Assembly (NCBI GenBank): GCA_902826815.1
Contig: CADEGF010000023.1
Coordinates: 1-39,215 of the forward strand
From: an uncultured Mycobacteriaceae bacterium
GTDB taxonomy: Bacteria > Actinomycetota > Actinomycetes > Mycobacteriales > Mycobacteriaceae
Length of the DNA stretch: 39,215 nt
Direction: 5' to 3'
The notes below the pieces were generated by a model that searched no databases, had not been told where the DNA came from, and saw only the letters and a list, made by a program, of their open reading frames with translations. A program made the position numbers and the translations under genes. Positions 8,042 to 16,026 of this stretch are shown here, piece by piece. Each line of letters starts with the position of its first letter. Within the stretch, counting starts at the first letter, position 1.

Positions 8042-9058
8042 TCACCGGACCGGCTCTACCGAACCGCTGTGCGCTGACCTTGTGATGGCTTCGAAGGTGC
8101 GCGCGTTGGCCACCATCTCCTCCAGCGGAATCGGGTAGGGCACCTCACCTGCGACGGCCTTCGCGAAGGCCTCGATGTTCTCCCGCACCGACCCGTGCGG
8201 CGGGAAGAAGTCCGAGCTGGCGGGCTCGCCACGGACCTGCCGGGTGACGTCCCAGCCCTGCGAATCCTCGGGATGGTTGCGGTCTCGGATCTCCACCCAC
8301 CCCTCCGAACCCAATACGGTGATCCGGCCGACGAACGGGGTCGCCAGAATCGCCGTGATCAGCGCGGTCTGGCCTTTCTCGAACGCCAGCGTGATCGCAA
8401 GGGTGTCGCCGTTGGCGAAGCTGGTCGCCTGCGTCGAGAGCCTCGCCCACACCTCTGTCGGGCGGCCAAAGATGCCGATCGCCAAGTCGACGAGGTGGAT
8501 GCCGGTGGCCGACAACGGCCCGACGGGCGCCTCGACGGCGGACAGTCGCCAGTTGTCGGCGGGCAGATCGAGGAACTTGTCCTGGCTGAAGTTGCCCTCG
8601 AAGACCAGCGGGGTGCCCAGCTTCCCGTCCATGATGGCGCGGCGCAGTTCGACGACGGCGGGCTCGAAACGCCGTTCGTGTCCGATGCCCAGCTGCAGTC
8701 CTGCGGCGGTGATCGCATCGACGGCGCGCTGGGCGTCCTCACCGGAGGCGCTGAGCGGCTTCTCACAGAACACGTGTTTGCCGTGTGCCGCCGCGGCGAT
8801 GATCTGCTCGGTGTGGAATTTGTGTGGCGTGCAGAGGATCACGGCATCGACTGCGTCGTCGGCCAGTACGGCGTCGATGTCGGGGTAGACGTTTACCAGC
8901 GAGCCGGCGATCGCCTCGCGCGCGGCAGGGTCTACGTCGACACCCGCGACGATCTGCACGTGTTCGTTGCCGTCAAGATCGGCAACGATCTTGCGGCCCC
9001 ACCACCCCAGTCCAACGACGGCTGCATTGATCACACCGACAGTCAATTGCCAGCGCAC
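8042..9058 (-). CDS. Gfo/Idh/MocA family oxidoreductase
   Basis: Up to 338 aa. The N-terminal Rossmann domain begins AAVVGLGWWGRK, and the CEKPLS motif carries the conserved EKP lysine; the C-terminal alpha/beta domain (GHERRFEPAVVELRRAI onward) is of the GFO_IDH_MocA_C type. The family reduces or oxidises sugars, inositols and other polyols with NAD(P). The start is uncertain: GTG at 9058 gives the full frame and GTG at 9034 is closer to the Rossmann strand; neither has a clear ribosome-binding site. It is divergent from the flavin reductase gene. Its substrate here is unknown. Confidence 0.88.
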   Translation of the reverse strand: MRWQLTVGVINAAVVGLGWWGRKIVADLDGNEHVQIVAGVDVDPAAREAIAGSLVNVYPDIDAVLADDAVDAVILCTPHKFHTEQIIAAAAHGKHVFCEKPLSASGEDAQRAVDAITAAGLQLGIGHERRFEPAVVELRRAIMDGKLGTPLVFEGNFSQDKFLDLPADNWRLSAVEAPVGPLSATGIHLVDLAIGIFGRPTEVWARLSTQATSFANGDTLAITLAFEKGQTALITAILATPFVGRITVLGSEGWVEIRDRNHPEDSQGWDVTRQVRGEPASSDFFPPHGSVRENIEAFAKAVAGEVPYPIPLEEMVANARTFEAITRSAHSGSVEPVR

Positions 9059-9177
9059 CGGCGATGCATTGTCTGCGGACGTGAACTTCGCGCCTGTGTG
9101 TGTCGCAATCCGTGAGTGTCTGCACCCCGGTTGTCGACGTTCAATTGACCTACCAACGCAACTACGGGAGATCGGTC
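9059..9177. promoter_or_regulatory. divergent control region, Gfo/Idh versus flavin reductase
   Basis: 119 bp between divergent starts. It contains the palindrome TCAATTGA (9141-9148), and a related GTCAATTGC lies just inside the leftward gene near 9042-9050. Both share the half-site TCAAT with the inverted repeat in front of the LLM gene (4294-4300). A common regulator for the island is possible, but the motif is short. Confidence 0.35.
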
Positions 9178-10326
9178 ATGACACAGGACTACGTGCACAC
9201 CGCTGAGACGGTCGACACGGACCTGTTCCGGCACGTGGTCGGCCACCTGGCCAGTGGTGTAACCGTCGTGACAACCAGAGACGACGGCCGCGACCACGGT
9301 ATGACCGCAAGCTCGGTGACGTCCCTTTCGATGGACCCGCCGATGATGCTGGCGTGCGTGAACAACGCGGTGCCGACCGCGGCGGCGATCGAGCGCAGTG
9401 GCCGGTTCACGGTGAATGTGCTCGGCCGGACGCACGGCGACCTGGCCTACCAGTTCGCCACCCCGCGGCCGGACAAGTTCGAAGGCGTCACCGTCGACCG
9501 TGGGGCCGGCGGCGTCCCGATGCTCGCCGAGGCCATCGCGTCGATCGAGTGCGAAGTGACCGAGAAGGTGGCAGGCGGGACTCATTCGGTGTTCCTCGGC
9601 CATGTCACCGCGGCGACTGCGCGCGAGGGGGATCCGCTGACGTACTTCCGCGGCGGGTTCGGCCGTTTCGAGTTCGAACGCAACGATCGCGCCTACGAGC
9701 GTTCGAGGGACATGGTGCTGAGCCGTGTATTCGCTGCGGGACAGGTGATCACCGTCGACGAGCTCGCCGAGCATCTCGATGGCGACCGGGCGCGCGCCTT
9801 CTACGCGCTGACCCGGCTGTCCGGCGACGGCCTTGTCCGACGCGATCCCGATCTCGGCTACGTCATCACGCCGTTCGACGTGCGCACCTCCGACGACACC
9901 TTCGAGGCCCGGCTCGCCATCGAGTTGGGTGTCATCGATCGCGTTGCTGCTCAGGGGGATCCGGATCTGCTCGCCGATGCCCGACGGCACCTCGACGCGA
10001 TGTCCCGGTATCTGGTCGACGACCATTTCGAGGACTTCCACGCCTACCTTGACGCGAATTACGCCTTCCACGAGGCGATCGTCGCGTTGTCGGGCAACCC
10101 GCTTCTCATCGCGGCCTTCGGCTCGCTTAGCGTGAAGAACGTGATGGCACGCAGCTTCGGCACGACTGCCCAGTCGTCGCACGCATTCCTCGCGGTGCAG
10201 CGCGACCTGCTCGTCGCGCTCGAGAACGGCGACGCCGACGGCGCCCGAACGGCAGCAAAGGCCTACTGCGAACTGGCCAAGGCGCGGGCCCGTCAACTGC
10301 TGGCTCTGACGGGAGGGCAGGTCTGA
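9178..10326 (+). CDS. flavin reductase fused to winged-helix and FCD-like regulatory module
   Basis: 382-aa fusion protein. Residues ~15-172 are an HpaC/NtaB-type flavin reductase (GMTASSVTSLSMDPPMML at 41-58; GDPLTYFRGGFGRF at 151-164). Residues ~176-232 look like a winged helix (DELAEHL, then AFYALTRLSGDGLVRRDP). Residues ~238-380 resemble the FCD ligand domain of GntR regulators (NYAFHEAI..LSGNPLL at 294-310; LLVALENGDADGA at 344-356). The usual FCD metal-binding His before that last helix reads Gln-Arg (341-342) and the terminal His position reads Tyr/Cys (363-364), so metal binding is probably lost. The frame opens at 9100, but ATG 9178 directly precedes the reductase domain. It likely supplies FMNH2 to the LLM enzyme. 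NtaB-like reductases with a C-terminal extension are known in mycobacteria. Confidence 0.85.
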   Translation: MTQDYVHTAETVDTDLFRHVVGHLASGVTVVTTRDDGRDHGMTASSVTSLSMDPPMMLACVNNAVPTAAAIERSGRFTVNVLGRTHGDLAYQFATPRPDKFEGVTVDRGAGGVPMLAEAIASIECEVTEKVAGGTHSVFLGHVTAATAREGDPLTYFRGGFGRFEFERNDRAYERSRDMVLSRVFAAGQVITVDELAEHLDGDRARAFYALTRLSGDGLVRRDPDLGYVITPFDVRTSDDTFEARLAIELGVIDRVAAQGDPDLLADARRHLDAMSRYLVDDHFEDFHAYLDANYAFHEAIVALSGNPLLIAAFGSLSVKNVMARSFGTTAQSSHAFLAVQRDLLVALENGDADGARTAAKAYCELAKARARQLLALTGGQV

Positions 10327-10745
10327 TGGCCGACCGGGTAGGAGTGATCCTGCGGCCCGCGGAGATCCCGGCGCGGGAACGGGGCGGCGGGGCGAGCACG
10401 ATCCCGCTGGTGTCGCAGAAGGTCGGGTCGAAAGACTTCCTCAACGGCATTACCCGATTCGGGCCCGGCGCGGCGATCGCCGAACACTTCCACAACTGCG
10501 ACGAGAGCGTCATGCTGCTGCGCGGCGAGGCAATCGCGCACATCGACGGGGTCGCGCACCGCGTCGGCGTCGGCGACACGTCGTTCATCCCGGCAGGCAT
10601 TCACCACCACTTCGAGAACGCCTCGGCCACCGAGGAGATGCAGATCTTCTGGACCTACGCATCCGTCGACGCGACGCGAACCATCGTCGCCACCGGCGTC
10701 ACGACCCGCATCGACGAGGAGCACGGAACCGCCGTACACACCTGA
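10326..10745 (+). CDS. cupin-domain protein
   Basis: 139-aa single-domain cupin. Motif 1 is GPGAAIAEHFHNCDESVMLLRG with His54, His56 and Glu60 as metal ligands; motif 2 is GDTSFIPAGIHHHFEN with His93-95. The start codon shares one base with the preceding stop (TGATG, 10324-10328), so it is translationally coupled to the flavin reductase fusion. Small cupins like this can be dioxygenases, isomerases or sugar/effector binders; the coupling suggests a role in the same pathway. Confidence 0.88.
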   Translation: MADRVGVILRPAEIPARERGGGASTIPLVSQKVGSKDFLNGITRFGPGAAIAEHFHNCDESVMLLRGEAIAHIDGVAHRVGVGDTSFIPAGIHHHFENASATEEMQIFWTYASVDATRTIVATGVTTRIDEEHGTAVHT

Positions 10746-10796
10746 ACCGTCGGGATTTGAGTGCTTCTACTCAGATACTCGCGCGCAGGTCATGCC

Positions 10797-10808
10797 TAGA
10801 TTTGCGGC
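10797..10808 (+). promoter_or_regulatory. -10 box TAGATT for a leaderless start at 10809
   Basis: TAGATT (10797-10802) fits the mycobacterial TANNNT -10 element and lies 6 nt from ATG 10809, the spacing expected when transcription starts on the A of the start codon. It supports 10809 as the original start of the acyltransferase gene. Confidence 0.55.
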
Positions 10809-10899
10809 ATGAGCACCCACGCTGTGTTTCCCAGCCCGGCTGAGGTCGAGGCGAACACACCCGCCACGCGGGGACCGTGCGATCGACGTCATCCGGATC
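10809..10899 (+). pseudogene. 5' end of the acyltransferase gene, out of frame by one base
   Basis: From ATG 10809 the first frame reads MSTHAVFPSPAEVEANTPAT and then loses sense. The conserved family opening R(D)RAIDVIRIVSLLG continues in the +1 frame, which has a stop at 10810-10812 and no start before GTG 10900. Removing one G from the run GGGG at 10870-10873 joins the two frames perfectly (TRDRAIDVIRIV). This is either a real frameshift or a sequencing error. Confidence 0.72.
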
Positions 10900-12153
10900 G
10901 TGTCGCTGTTGGGCGTCGTCGTCGGACACACGATCATGGCGACGAGCATCATCGAAGACGACGTCTTCATCTGGCGCAACCTGCTCACCGAATCCGTCGT
11001 ATTCCAGGCGCTGACCTGGGTTTTCCAGATCATGCCGCTGTTCTTCTTCGCGGGCGTCGCGGCGAGTGTCGACGGTTGGCATTCCGGCCGGAGCTGGGGC
11101 GACTGGCTGATGCGCCGCTGCACCCGGCTGTATCGGCCGGTGTTCTACTACCTGGCGTTCTGGGTCGCCGCGCTGGCGATTCTGCGCTACTTCCTGCCGG
11201 AGCACGTCTACGAACCGGTCGCAGGCATCTCGATCCAGCTCTTGTGGTTTTTGGGAGCCTACGTCTGCGTCCTGGCCGCAGTCCCACTGCTGGCGCGCAT
11301 CACCTCCACGGGCCGCCTCATCGGCGCCGTCGCGGGCACCTACGCGTTCATCGCGGTCATCGACGCGATCCGAATCAACACCGACGTGCCTGCGGGCGTT
11401 GGCTACCTCAACCTCGTCGCCTGGTTGATCCCCGGCATGCTCGGCGTCGGCTACCGCAGGCGCCTGCTGGCGGGGCGCGCGGCGATGCTGCTCGGCGCCG
11501 CGATGTTCGCCGTGAACCTCATGCTGATGTGGGCGGGCCCGTACGAACTCAGCCTCGTCGGCATCGAGACCCAGCAGCTGAAGAACATGACACCGCCGTC
11601 GCTGTTGCTGGCCGGCCACGCAATCATGATGTGCGCGTTCGCGATTGCCGCAGCGCCTGCGATCGCCCGCTGGGCACAGCGCCCGCGCGTGTGGTGGCTG
11701 ACCGCGATCGGCAACTCCGGCGCGATGACGCTGTACCTGTGGCATATCCCGGCGCTGCTGGGAATGCACCTTGTCTTCGACTACCTCGGCTATCCGCGTT
11801 ACGACGCAGGGAGGCCCGGCTTCGTCGCGCTCAGCCTGCTGCAACTGGTGATCATGGCCTGCCTGGTCGCGGCCGCGTTCGTCGCGCTGCGACCGCTGGA
11901 GAACAACCCGCTTCCGCTGTGGGACGGCGGCCATGTGGCCGCGACGGGTGCACGCAGCGCGGCCGTCGGCGCCCTGCTGTGTGTGGCTGGTGCCGCGACA
12001 CTGGCGTCCGTCGGCTGGGGTCTCAAGGGTCCCGGCCTCTACTGCGTCGCGGTGATGCTGGCGGCGCTGATCGCGGCGAGGTTCCTGGCGAGCGACCGAC
12101 CGGTCACCGCTCAGCGCGTCTGCGCGGCCAGCCTGCCCGCCAGCACGAGGTAG
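10900..12153 (+). CDS. acyltransferase family 3 membrane protein (5' frameshift)
   Basis: 417 aa from GTG 10900, about ten membrane segments. The start of the product (SLLGVVVGHTIMA) contains the catalytic-type His of acyltransferase-3 proteins. The conserved Asp and Arg just upstream (AIDVIR) are encoded at 10879-10896 but in frame only if the GGGG indel is corrected. Family members transfer acetyl, succinyl or other acyl groups to surface sugars or lipids. The last 43 bp overlap the convergent LysE gene. If the frameshift is real the protein lacks its first conserved motif and is probably inactive. Confidence 0.82.
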   Translation: MSLLGVVVGHTIMATSIIEDDVFIWRNLLTESVVFQALTWVFQIMPLFFFAGVAASVDGWHSGRSWGDWLMRRCTRLYRPVFYYLAFWVAALAILRYFLPEHVYEPVAGISIQLLWFLGAYVCVLAAVPLLARITSTGRLIGAVAGTYAFIAVIDAIRINTDVPAGVGYLNLVAWLIPGMLGVGYRRRLLAGRAAMLLGAAMFAVNLMLMWAGPYELSLVGIETQQLKNMTPPSLLLAGHAIMMCAFAIAAAPAIARWAQRPRVWWLTAIGNSGAMTLYLWHIPALLGMHLVFDYLGYPRYDAGRPGFVALSLLQLVIMACLVAAAFVALRPLENNPLPLWDGGHVAATGARSAAVGALLCVAGAATLASVGWGLKGPGLYCVAVMLAALIAARFLASDRPVTAQRVCAASLPASTR

Positions 12154-12722
12154 GTGGCGCCGAAGCTGCGGCGCACCCAGGCCACGACGCGGGGCCGGGT
12201 GAAGACCTTGTTGCGGACCGCGGCGGCGAACACTCCGTAGAGGCTGAACACCGCGAACGTCACCGCCATGAAGATCACGCTCAGGTACGCCATCAGCGGC
12301 ACGGCGCCCGCCCTGTCGGCGGGCACGAACTGGGGCAGGAACGCGAAGAAGAAGATGGTCAGCTTCGGGTTGAGGGTGTTCACCAGAATCCCTGACACGA
12401 TCACCCGCCACGGCGACGGCTTCTCCGGTTCGGCGTCGATCGCGAAGACCGACTTGTCGCGGAACGTCTTCCACGCCAGATACACCAGGTAAGCGACGCC
12501 GAGCCACTTGATGATCGAGAAGGCCACCGCGCTGGCGTGCATGATCGCGGCAAGGCCGGTGACCGCGGCGATCACGTGCGGAACGATCCCGAGCGTGCAG
12601 GCGAACGCCGCGACGATGCTGGCCTGCCAGCCGCGCGATACCCCGGCCGCCAGCGTGTAGAGCACACCCGCGCCGGGAGTGGCCACCACGACGAGGGTGG
12701 TCAGCAGGAACTCCGGAGTCAT
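12111..12722 (-). CDS. LysE/RhtB-family amino-acid exporter
   Basis: 203-aa membrane protein with about six hydrophobic segments and the family opening PEFLLTTLVVVATPGAGVLYTLAAGVSRG (ATPGP-like motif at residues 14-18). The middle has KWLGVAYLVYLAWKTFR, and the second half begins ILVNTLNPKLTIFFFAFLPQF, both typical. Inferred role: export of an amino acid or related metabolite. Its ATG is 15 bp downstream of the small DUF5302-like gene on the same strand, so the two are probably one transcript. Confidence 0.92.
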   Translation of the reverse strand: MTPEFLLTTLVVVATPGAGVLYTLAAGVSRGWQASIVAAFACTLGIVPHVIAAVTGLAAIMHASAVAFSIIKWLGVAYLVYLAWKTFRDKSVFAIDAEPEKPSPWRVIVSGILVNTLNPKLTIFFFAFLPQFVPADRAGAVPLMAYLSVIFMAVTFAVFSLYGVFAAAVRNKVFTRPRVVAWVRRSFGATYLVLAGRLAAQTR

Positions 12723-12737
12723 CCGCTCACGCCTGCC

Positions 12738-12905
12738 CTAGCCGCTCTTGCGACGGAACTCCCGCCGACTTTCCAGGGGTCCGTGCGCCCTGGGCTGCTT
12801 GTTTCCGCCGTCCTTGTGATCGGCTCCGCCGCCGGCGTTCGCCTTCTTCTTCTCCAGCGCCTCCCGGAACTTGCGTTTCGTGTCGTCTTCCGGTGATTCA
12901 GCCAT
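12738..12905 (-). CDS. DUF5302-like small hydrophilic protein
   Basis: 55-aa protein starting MAESPEDDTKRKFREALEKK, with a middle HKDGG motif and ending RREFRRKSG. This is the pattern I associate with the actinobacterial DUF5302 family, whose function is unknown. It is highly charged with no membrane segment; the KRKFREALEKKK stretch should be helical. A TAGGCT -10 box sits 6 nt before the ATG, so the mRNA is probably leaderless. It is transcribed with lysE downstream and lies after the PPOX gene on the same strand. Confidence 0.8.
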   Translation of the reverse strand: MAESPEDDTKRKFREALEKKKANAGGGADHKDGGNKQPRAHGPLESRREFRRKSG

Positions 12906-12911
12906 AGCGGC

Positions 12912-12917
12912 AGCCTA
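12912..12917 (-). promoter_or_regulatory. -10 box TAGGCT (leaderless start of the 55-aa gene)
   Basis: On the minus strand TAGGCT is followed by 6 nt and then ATG at 12905. The same hexamer precedes the PPOX and DoxX genes at equal or near-equal distance. Confidence 0.6.
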
Positions 12918-12953
12918 GCGCGGCGCACCTGGCGTCGTCGCGGCCTTTATCGC

Positions 12954-13409
<456 letters not shown>

Positions 13410-13452
13410 CGTCGGCCGCCTGCGGGGCCGACCCCTATTCGCACGTCGTACC

Positions 13453-13458
13453 TACTAT
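13453..13458 (+). promoter_or_regulatory. -10 box TACTAT (leaderless start at 13465)
   Basis: TACTAT fits TANNNT and is 6 nt before ATG 13465. With the box at 13404-13409 on the other strand it forms a compact divergent promoter pair inside 67 bp. Confidence 0.6.
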
Positions 13459-13464
13459 GACCCC

Positions 13465-14289
13465 ATGGCCCCAATCAGCGGCGACACCCTGGAAGGCATC
13501 TCGGCAACCACGCTGTGGACACTGCACAACCGCGGCACCGAGGCCAACCGGTCCGACGGCGTCATCAAGGATCCGTGGGCCGTCTCGCTGTTCGACTCGA
13601 TCTCCTACGACTACCTCAAGTTCGGCAAGCCCGACCAGTCGCACGGCCTGCGGGCAGTGGCCTTCGACGCGGTGATGCGGGAATACCTCGCGTCGCACCC
13701 GAAGGCGTCGGTAGTGGCCCTCGCAGAGGGCCTGCAGACCAGCTTCTGGCGACTGCACGCCGCGGACCTCGCCGACGAATTGACTTGGTACTCCATCGAC
13801 CTACCGGCGGTGATGGCGATACGTGCACAGCTGCTCCCGCACGACGACCGCATCGTCGCGCTCGCGCAGTCGGCACTGGACCACAGCTGGATGGACAAGG
13901 TGGACAACGCGCACGGGGTCTTCATCACCGCCGAGGGCCTGCTCATGTACCTGCAACCCGACGATGCGATCGGGCTGATCCGCGAATGCGCCGCCCGGTT
14001 TCCCGGCGGCCGGATCATGTTCGACAACATCCCGCCGTGGTTCAGCCGCCGAACGTTGAAGGGCTTCAAGCTCTCTGACCGCTACACCGCACCGCCGATG
14101 CCGTTGGGGATGACATCCGAACAGGGCCTCGCGCTAGCCGACACAATGCCCGGTGTGCGCGCCGCGCATGACATCACGTTGCCTGCGGGTCGCGGCTTGT
14201 TCAAGGTCGCCGCGTGGCCGGCGCTGGACCGGATCGGGTTTCTGCGCCGCATGCGGCCCAGCATCACGCTGCTGGAGTTCGGGCAGTGA
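13465..14289 (+). CDS. LCM-family class I SAM-dependent methyltransferase
   Basis: 274-aa enzyme of the leucine-carboxyl-methyltransferase/TcmP-like fold. The SAM-binding segment [17 protein letters not shown] follows strand 1, then DLPAVMAIRAQLLP, then the [19 protein letters not shown] segment of the conserved LMYL motif. The frame is open from 13219, but ATG 13465 fits both the -10 box and the start of its paralogue. It is a tandem paralogue of the 14804 gene (same length, conserved start ISATTLWTLHNRG versus [13 protein letters not shown]). Its stop overlaps the next start (GTGA). It is probably an O-methyltransferase; the substrate is unknown. Confidence 0.9.
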   Translation: MAPISGDTLEGISATTLWTLHNRGTEANRSDGVIKDPWAVSLFDSISYDYLKFGKPDQSHGLRAVAFDAVMREYLASHPKASVVALAEGLQTSFWRLHAADLADELTWYSIDLPAVMAIRAQLLPHDDRIVALAQSALDHSWMDKVDNAHGVFITAEGLLMYLQPDDAIGLIRECAARFPGGRIMFDNIPPWFSRRTLKGFKLSDRYTAPPMPLGMTSEQGLALADTMPGVRAAHDITLPAGRGLFKVAAWPALDRIGFLRRMRPSITLLEFGQ

Positions 14290-14807
14290 CCCGGTACGCC
14301 GCGTTCCTGCGCGGCGTCAACGTCGGCGGGGTCAACCTCAAGATGGCCGAGGTGGCCGCAACCTTGGAGGATGCCGGGTTCAGGGGCGTCAAGACGATCC
14401 TGGCGAGCGGTAACGTGTTGCTGGAGAGTCGATCTGGTGTCGACGCCGTCCGCACGACGGCCGAGAAGGCACTGCGCGACAGGTTCGGCTACGAAGCCTG
14501 GGTCCTGGCCTACGACATCGACACGGTCAAGGCGATATCGGACAAGTTCCCGTTCGAGCGTGAGGTCGAGGGGTTCCACAGCTACGTCACGTTCGTGACC
14601 GACGCCGACGTGCTCGACGAACTGGCCGCGCTCGCCAAGGATGCGGGCGAGGACGAGAAGATCGAGCGCGGCAAGGGCGTCGTCTACTGGCAGGTGCCCA
14701 ACAAGGGCACGCTGGACACCACGATCGGCAAGACGATGGGCAAGAAGCGCTACAAGTCGTCGACGACGACGCGCAACCTGCGGACGATCGACAAGGTGCT
14801 GAAATGA
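14286..14807 (+). CDS. DUF1697 family protein
   Basis: 173-aa protein starting with GTG 14286 in the overlap GTGA with the preceding stop. The opening TRYAAFLRGVNVGGVNLKMAE followed by a TILASGNVLLES segment is the DUF1697 signature; the remaining part (KGVVYWQVPNKGTLDTTIGKTMGKKRYKSSTTTRN) is also typical. Function is unknown. It sits between two methyltransferases and is coupled to both (4-bp overlaps on each side), so the three products are made together. Confidence 0.9.
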   Translation: MTRYAAFLRGVNVGGVNLKMAEVAATLEDAGFRGVKTILASGNVLLESRSGVDAVRTTAEKALRDRFGYEAWVLAYDIDTVKAISDKFPFEREVEGFHSYVTFVTDADVLDELAALAKDAGEDEKIERGKGVVYWQVPNKGTLDTTIGKTMGKKRYKSSTTTRNLRTIDKVLK

Positions 14808-15628
14808 GTAAGGCTGACGGCTCCGCGCTGACCGGGGTGTCCGAAACGGCGCTGCTGACGCTGCTGGTGCGCGCCACGGAGGCACGGCGACCTGACTCCG
14901 TCATCGACGACCCGATGGCAATCAAGCTGGTCGACCAGATCGACTTCGACTTCGCCAAGTTCGGCTTCACCCGTCGTCAGGACATGGCACTGCGGGCGGT
15001 CACCTTCGACAGGTACACCGGGCGTTATCTCCTCGACCATCCGTCGGCCACCGTTGTCGCTCTCGCCGAGGGGCTGCAGACCAGCTTCTACCGACTGGCC
15101 GCCTCCAACGTCGGTGATCAGTTCCGTTGGCTCACAGTAGATCTGCCGCCGATCACCGAGGTGCGCGAACGGCTGCTTCCCGCGTCGGATCGGGTGACGA
15201 TGATCTCGCAGTCCGCGTTGGACTACAGCTGGATGGACCGGGTGGACCCGTCGGACGGGGTGTTCATCACCACCGAGGGCCTGCTGATGTATCTGCAACC
15301 CGAGGAGGCCCTCGGGCTGATCGCCGAATGCGCAAAGCGATTTCCCGGCGGGCAGATGATGTTCGATTTACCGCCGGTGTTCTTCGCCTCATGGCTACGG
15401 GGCGGCTCGCGGGTATCGCTGCGTTATCGGGTGCCGCCCATGCCGTTTTCGCTGTCGCCGTCGGATATCGCAAACCTGGCGAACACTGTTCCCGGCGTCC
15501 GCGCGGTGCATGACCTGCCGATGGCGCCTGCGCGCGGCAAAGTGCTCAACGGGTTGATGTGGACCTTGCAGCGAGTTCCGGTGCTTGATTCCCTGCGGCC
15601 GGTCATGACCCTGCTCGAATTCGGTTAG
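14804..15628 (+). CDS. omt: LCM-family O-methyltransferase, Omt (Rv1153c)-like
   Basis: 274-aa methyltransferase, paralogue of the 13465 product. The SAM motif region [17 protein letters not shown], the [14 protein letters not shown] acidic loop and [14 protein letters not shown] are all present. Length and gene order match what I recall for M. tuberculosis Rv1153c (omt, 274 aa), next to a GntR gene and the sirtuin. The ATG overlaps the DUF1697 stop (ATGA). Its stop overlaps the convergent GntR stop by 4 bp. The methyl acceptor is unknown. Confidence 0.88.
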   Translation: MSKADGSALTGVSETALLTLLVRATEARRPDSVIDDPMAIKLVDQIDFDFAKFGFTRRQDMALRAVTFDRYTGRYLLDHPSATVVALAEGLQTSFYRLAASNVGDQFRWLTVDLPPITEVRERLLPASDRVTMISQSALDYSWMDRVDPSDGVFITTEGLLMYLQPEEALGLIAECAKRFPGGQMMFDLPPVFFASWLRGGSRVSLRYRVPPMPFSLSPSDIANLANTVPGVRAVHDLPMAPARGKVLNGLMWTLQRVPVLDSLRPVMTLLEFG

Positions 15629-16008
15629 CTGAACGCCGCCTCGACGTATTTGAGCGCCTCGTCCTTGTCGACGCCGAGGGCCTTCGCCGTCGACGCGTAG
15701 CTGTGCGCAGCGGTAGCCATTGTCGCGTCGGCCGGATCGGTGCGTGCGACGAAAGTGCCGAAACGGCCCCGTGTTTCGAGAATTCCGGCCGACTCGAGCT
15801 CGCGATACGCGCGCGCTACCGTGTTGACCGCCATGCCCAGCCGTCCGGCGAGTTCGCGCACCGTCGGGAGCCGCGTCCCGGGTTTCAGTCGGCCAGTTCG
15901 AATCCCATCGATGATCTGGCCCCTGAGCTGGTCAAACAACGGCTTGCTCGCGTGCGGATCGGCCTGAACCCATTCCCCCAAATCGGTCACGTGCTCAGTA
16001 TCGCCCAT
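15625..16008 (-). CDS. GntR-family regulator, YtrA type
   Basis: 127-aa repressor-type protein. The N-terminal winged helix ([51 protein letters not shown] at about 22-72) is canonical GntR; the short C-terminal tail (~45 residues) without a ligand domain marks the YtrA subfamily. The frame is open up to 16533, but that part is the antisense of the sirtuin; ATG 16008 is chosen, with GTG 15990 as an alternative. It is divergent from the sirtuin gene with only 18 bp between starts, so binding would affect both. It corresponds by position to Rv1152. Confidence 0.86.
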   Translation of the reverse strand: MGDTEHVTDLGEWVQADPHASKPLFDQLRGQIIDGIRTGRLKPGTRLPTVRELAGRLGMAVNTVARAYRELESAGILETRGRFGTFVARTDPADATMATAAHSYASTAKALGVDKDEALKYVEAAFS

Positions 16009-16014
16009 ACGCGT

Positions 16015-16020
16015 TAGTTT
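16015..16020 (+). promoter_or_regulatory. -10 box TAGTTT (leaderless start of the sirtuin gene)
   Basis: TAGTTT, then 6 nt, then GTG at 16027. It also lies immediately upstream of the divergent GntR start, so any GntR operator here would cover it. Confidence 0.55.
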
Positions 16021-16026
16021 GGTGAG

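Noticed and set aside
9043-10296. 417-codon minus-strand frame over the flavin reductase fusion
   Set aside because: The plus-strand frame has clear flavin reductase, wHTH and FCD motifs; the minus frame has none.
10758-10773. TGAGT/ACTCA small inverted repeat as a cupin terminator
   Set aside because: Only a 5-bp stem with a 6-nt loop and no T-run; too weak to call.
10771-12507. 578-codon minus-strand frame
   Set aside because: It is the antisense of the acyltransferase and part of LysE; the composition is Arg/Gly/Asp-rich as expected for shadow frames in GC-rich DNA.
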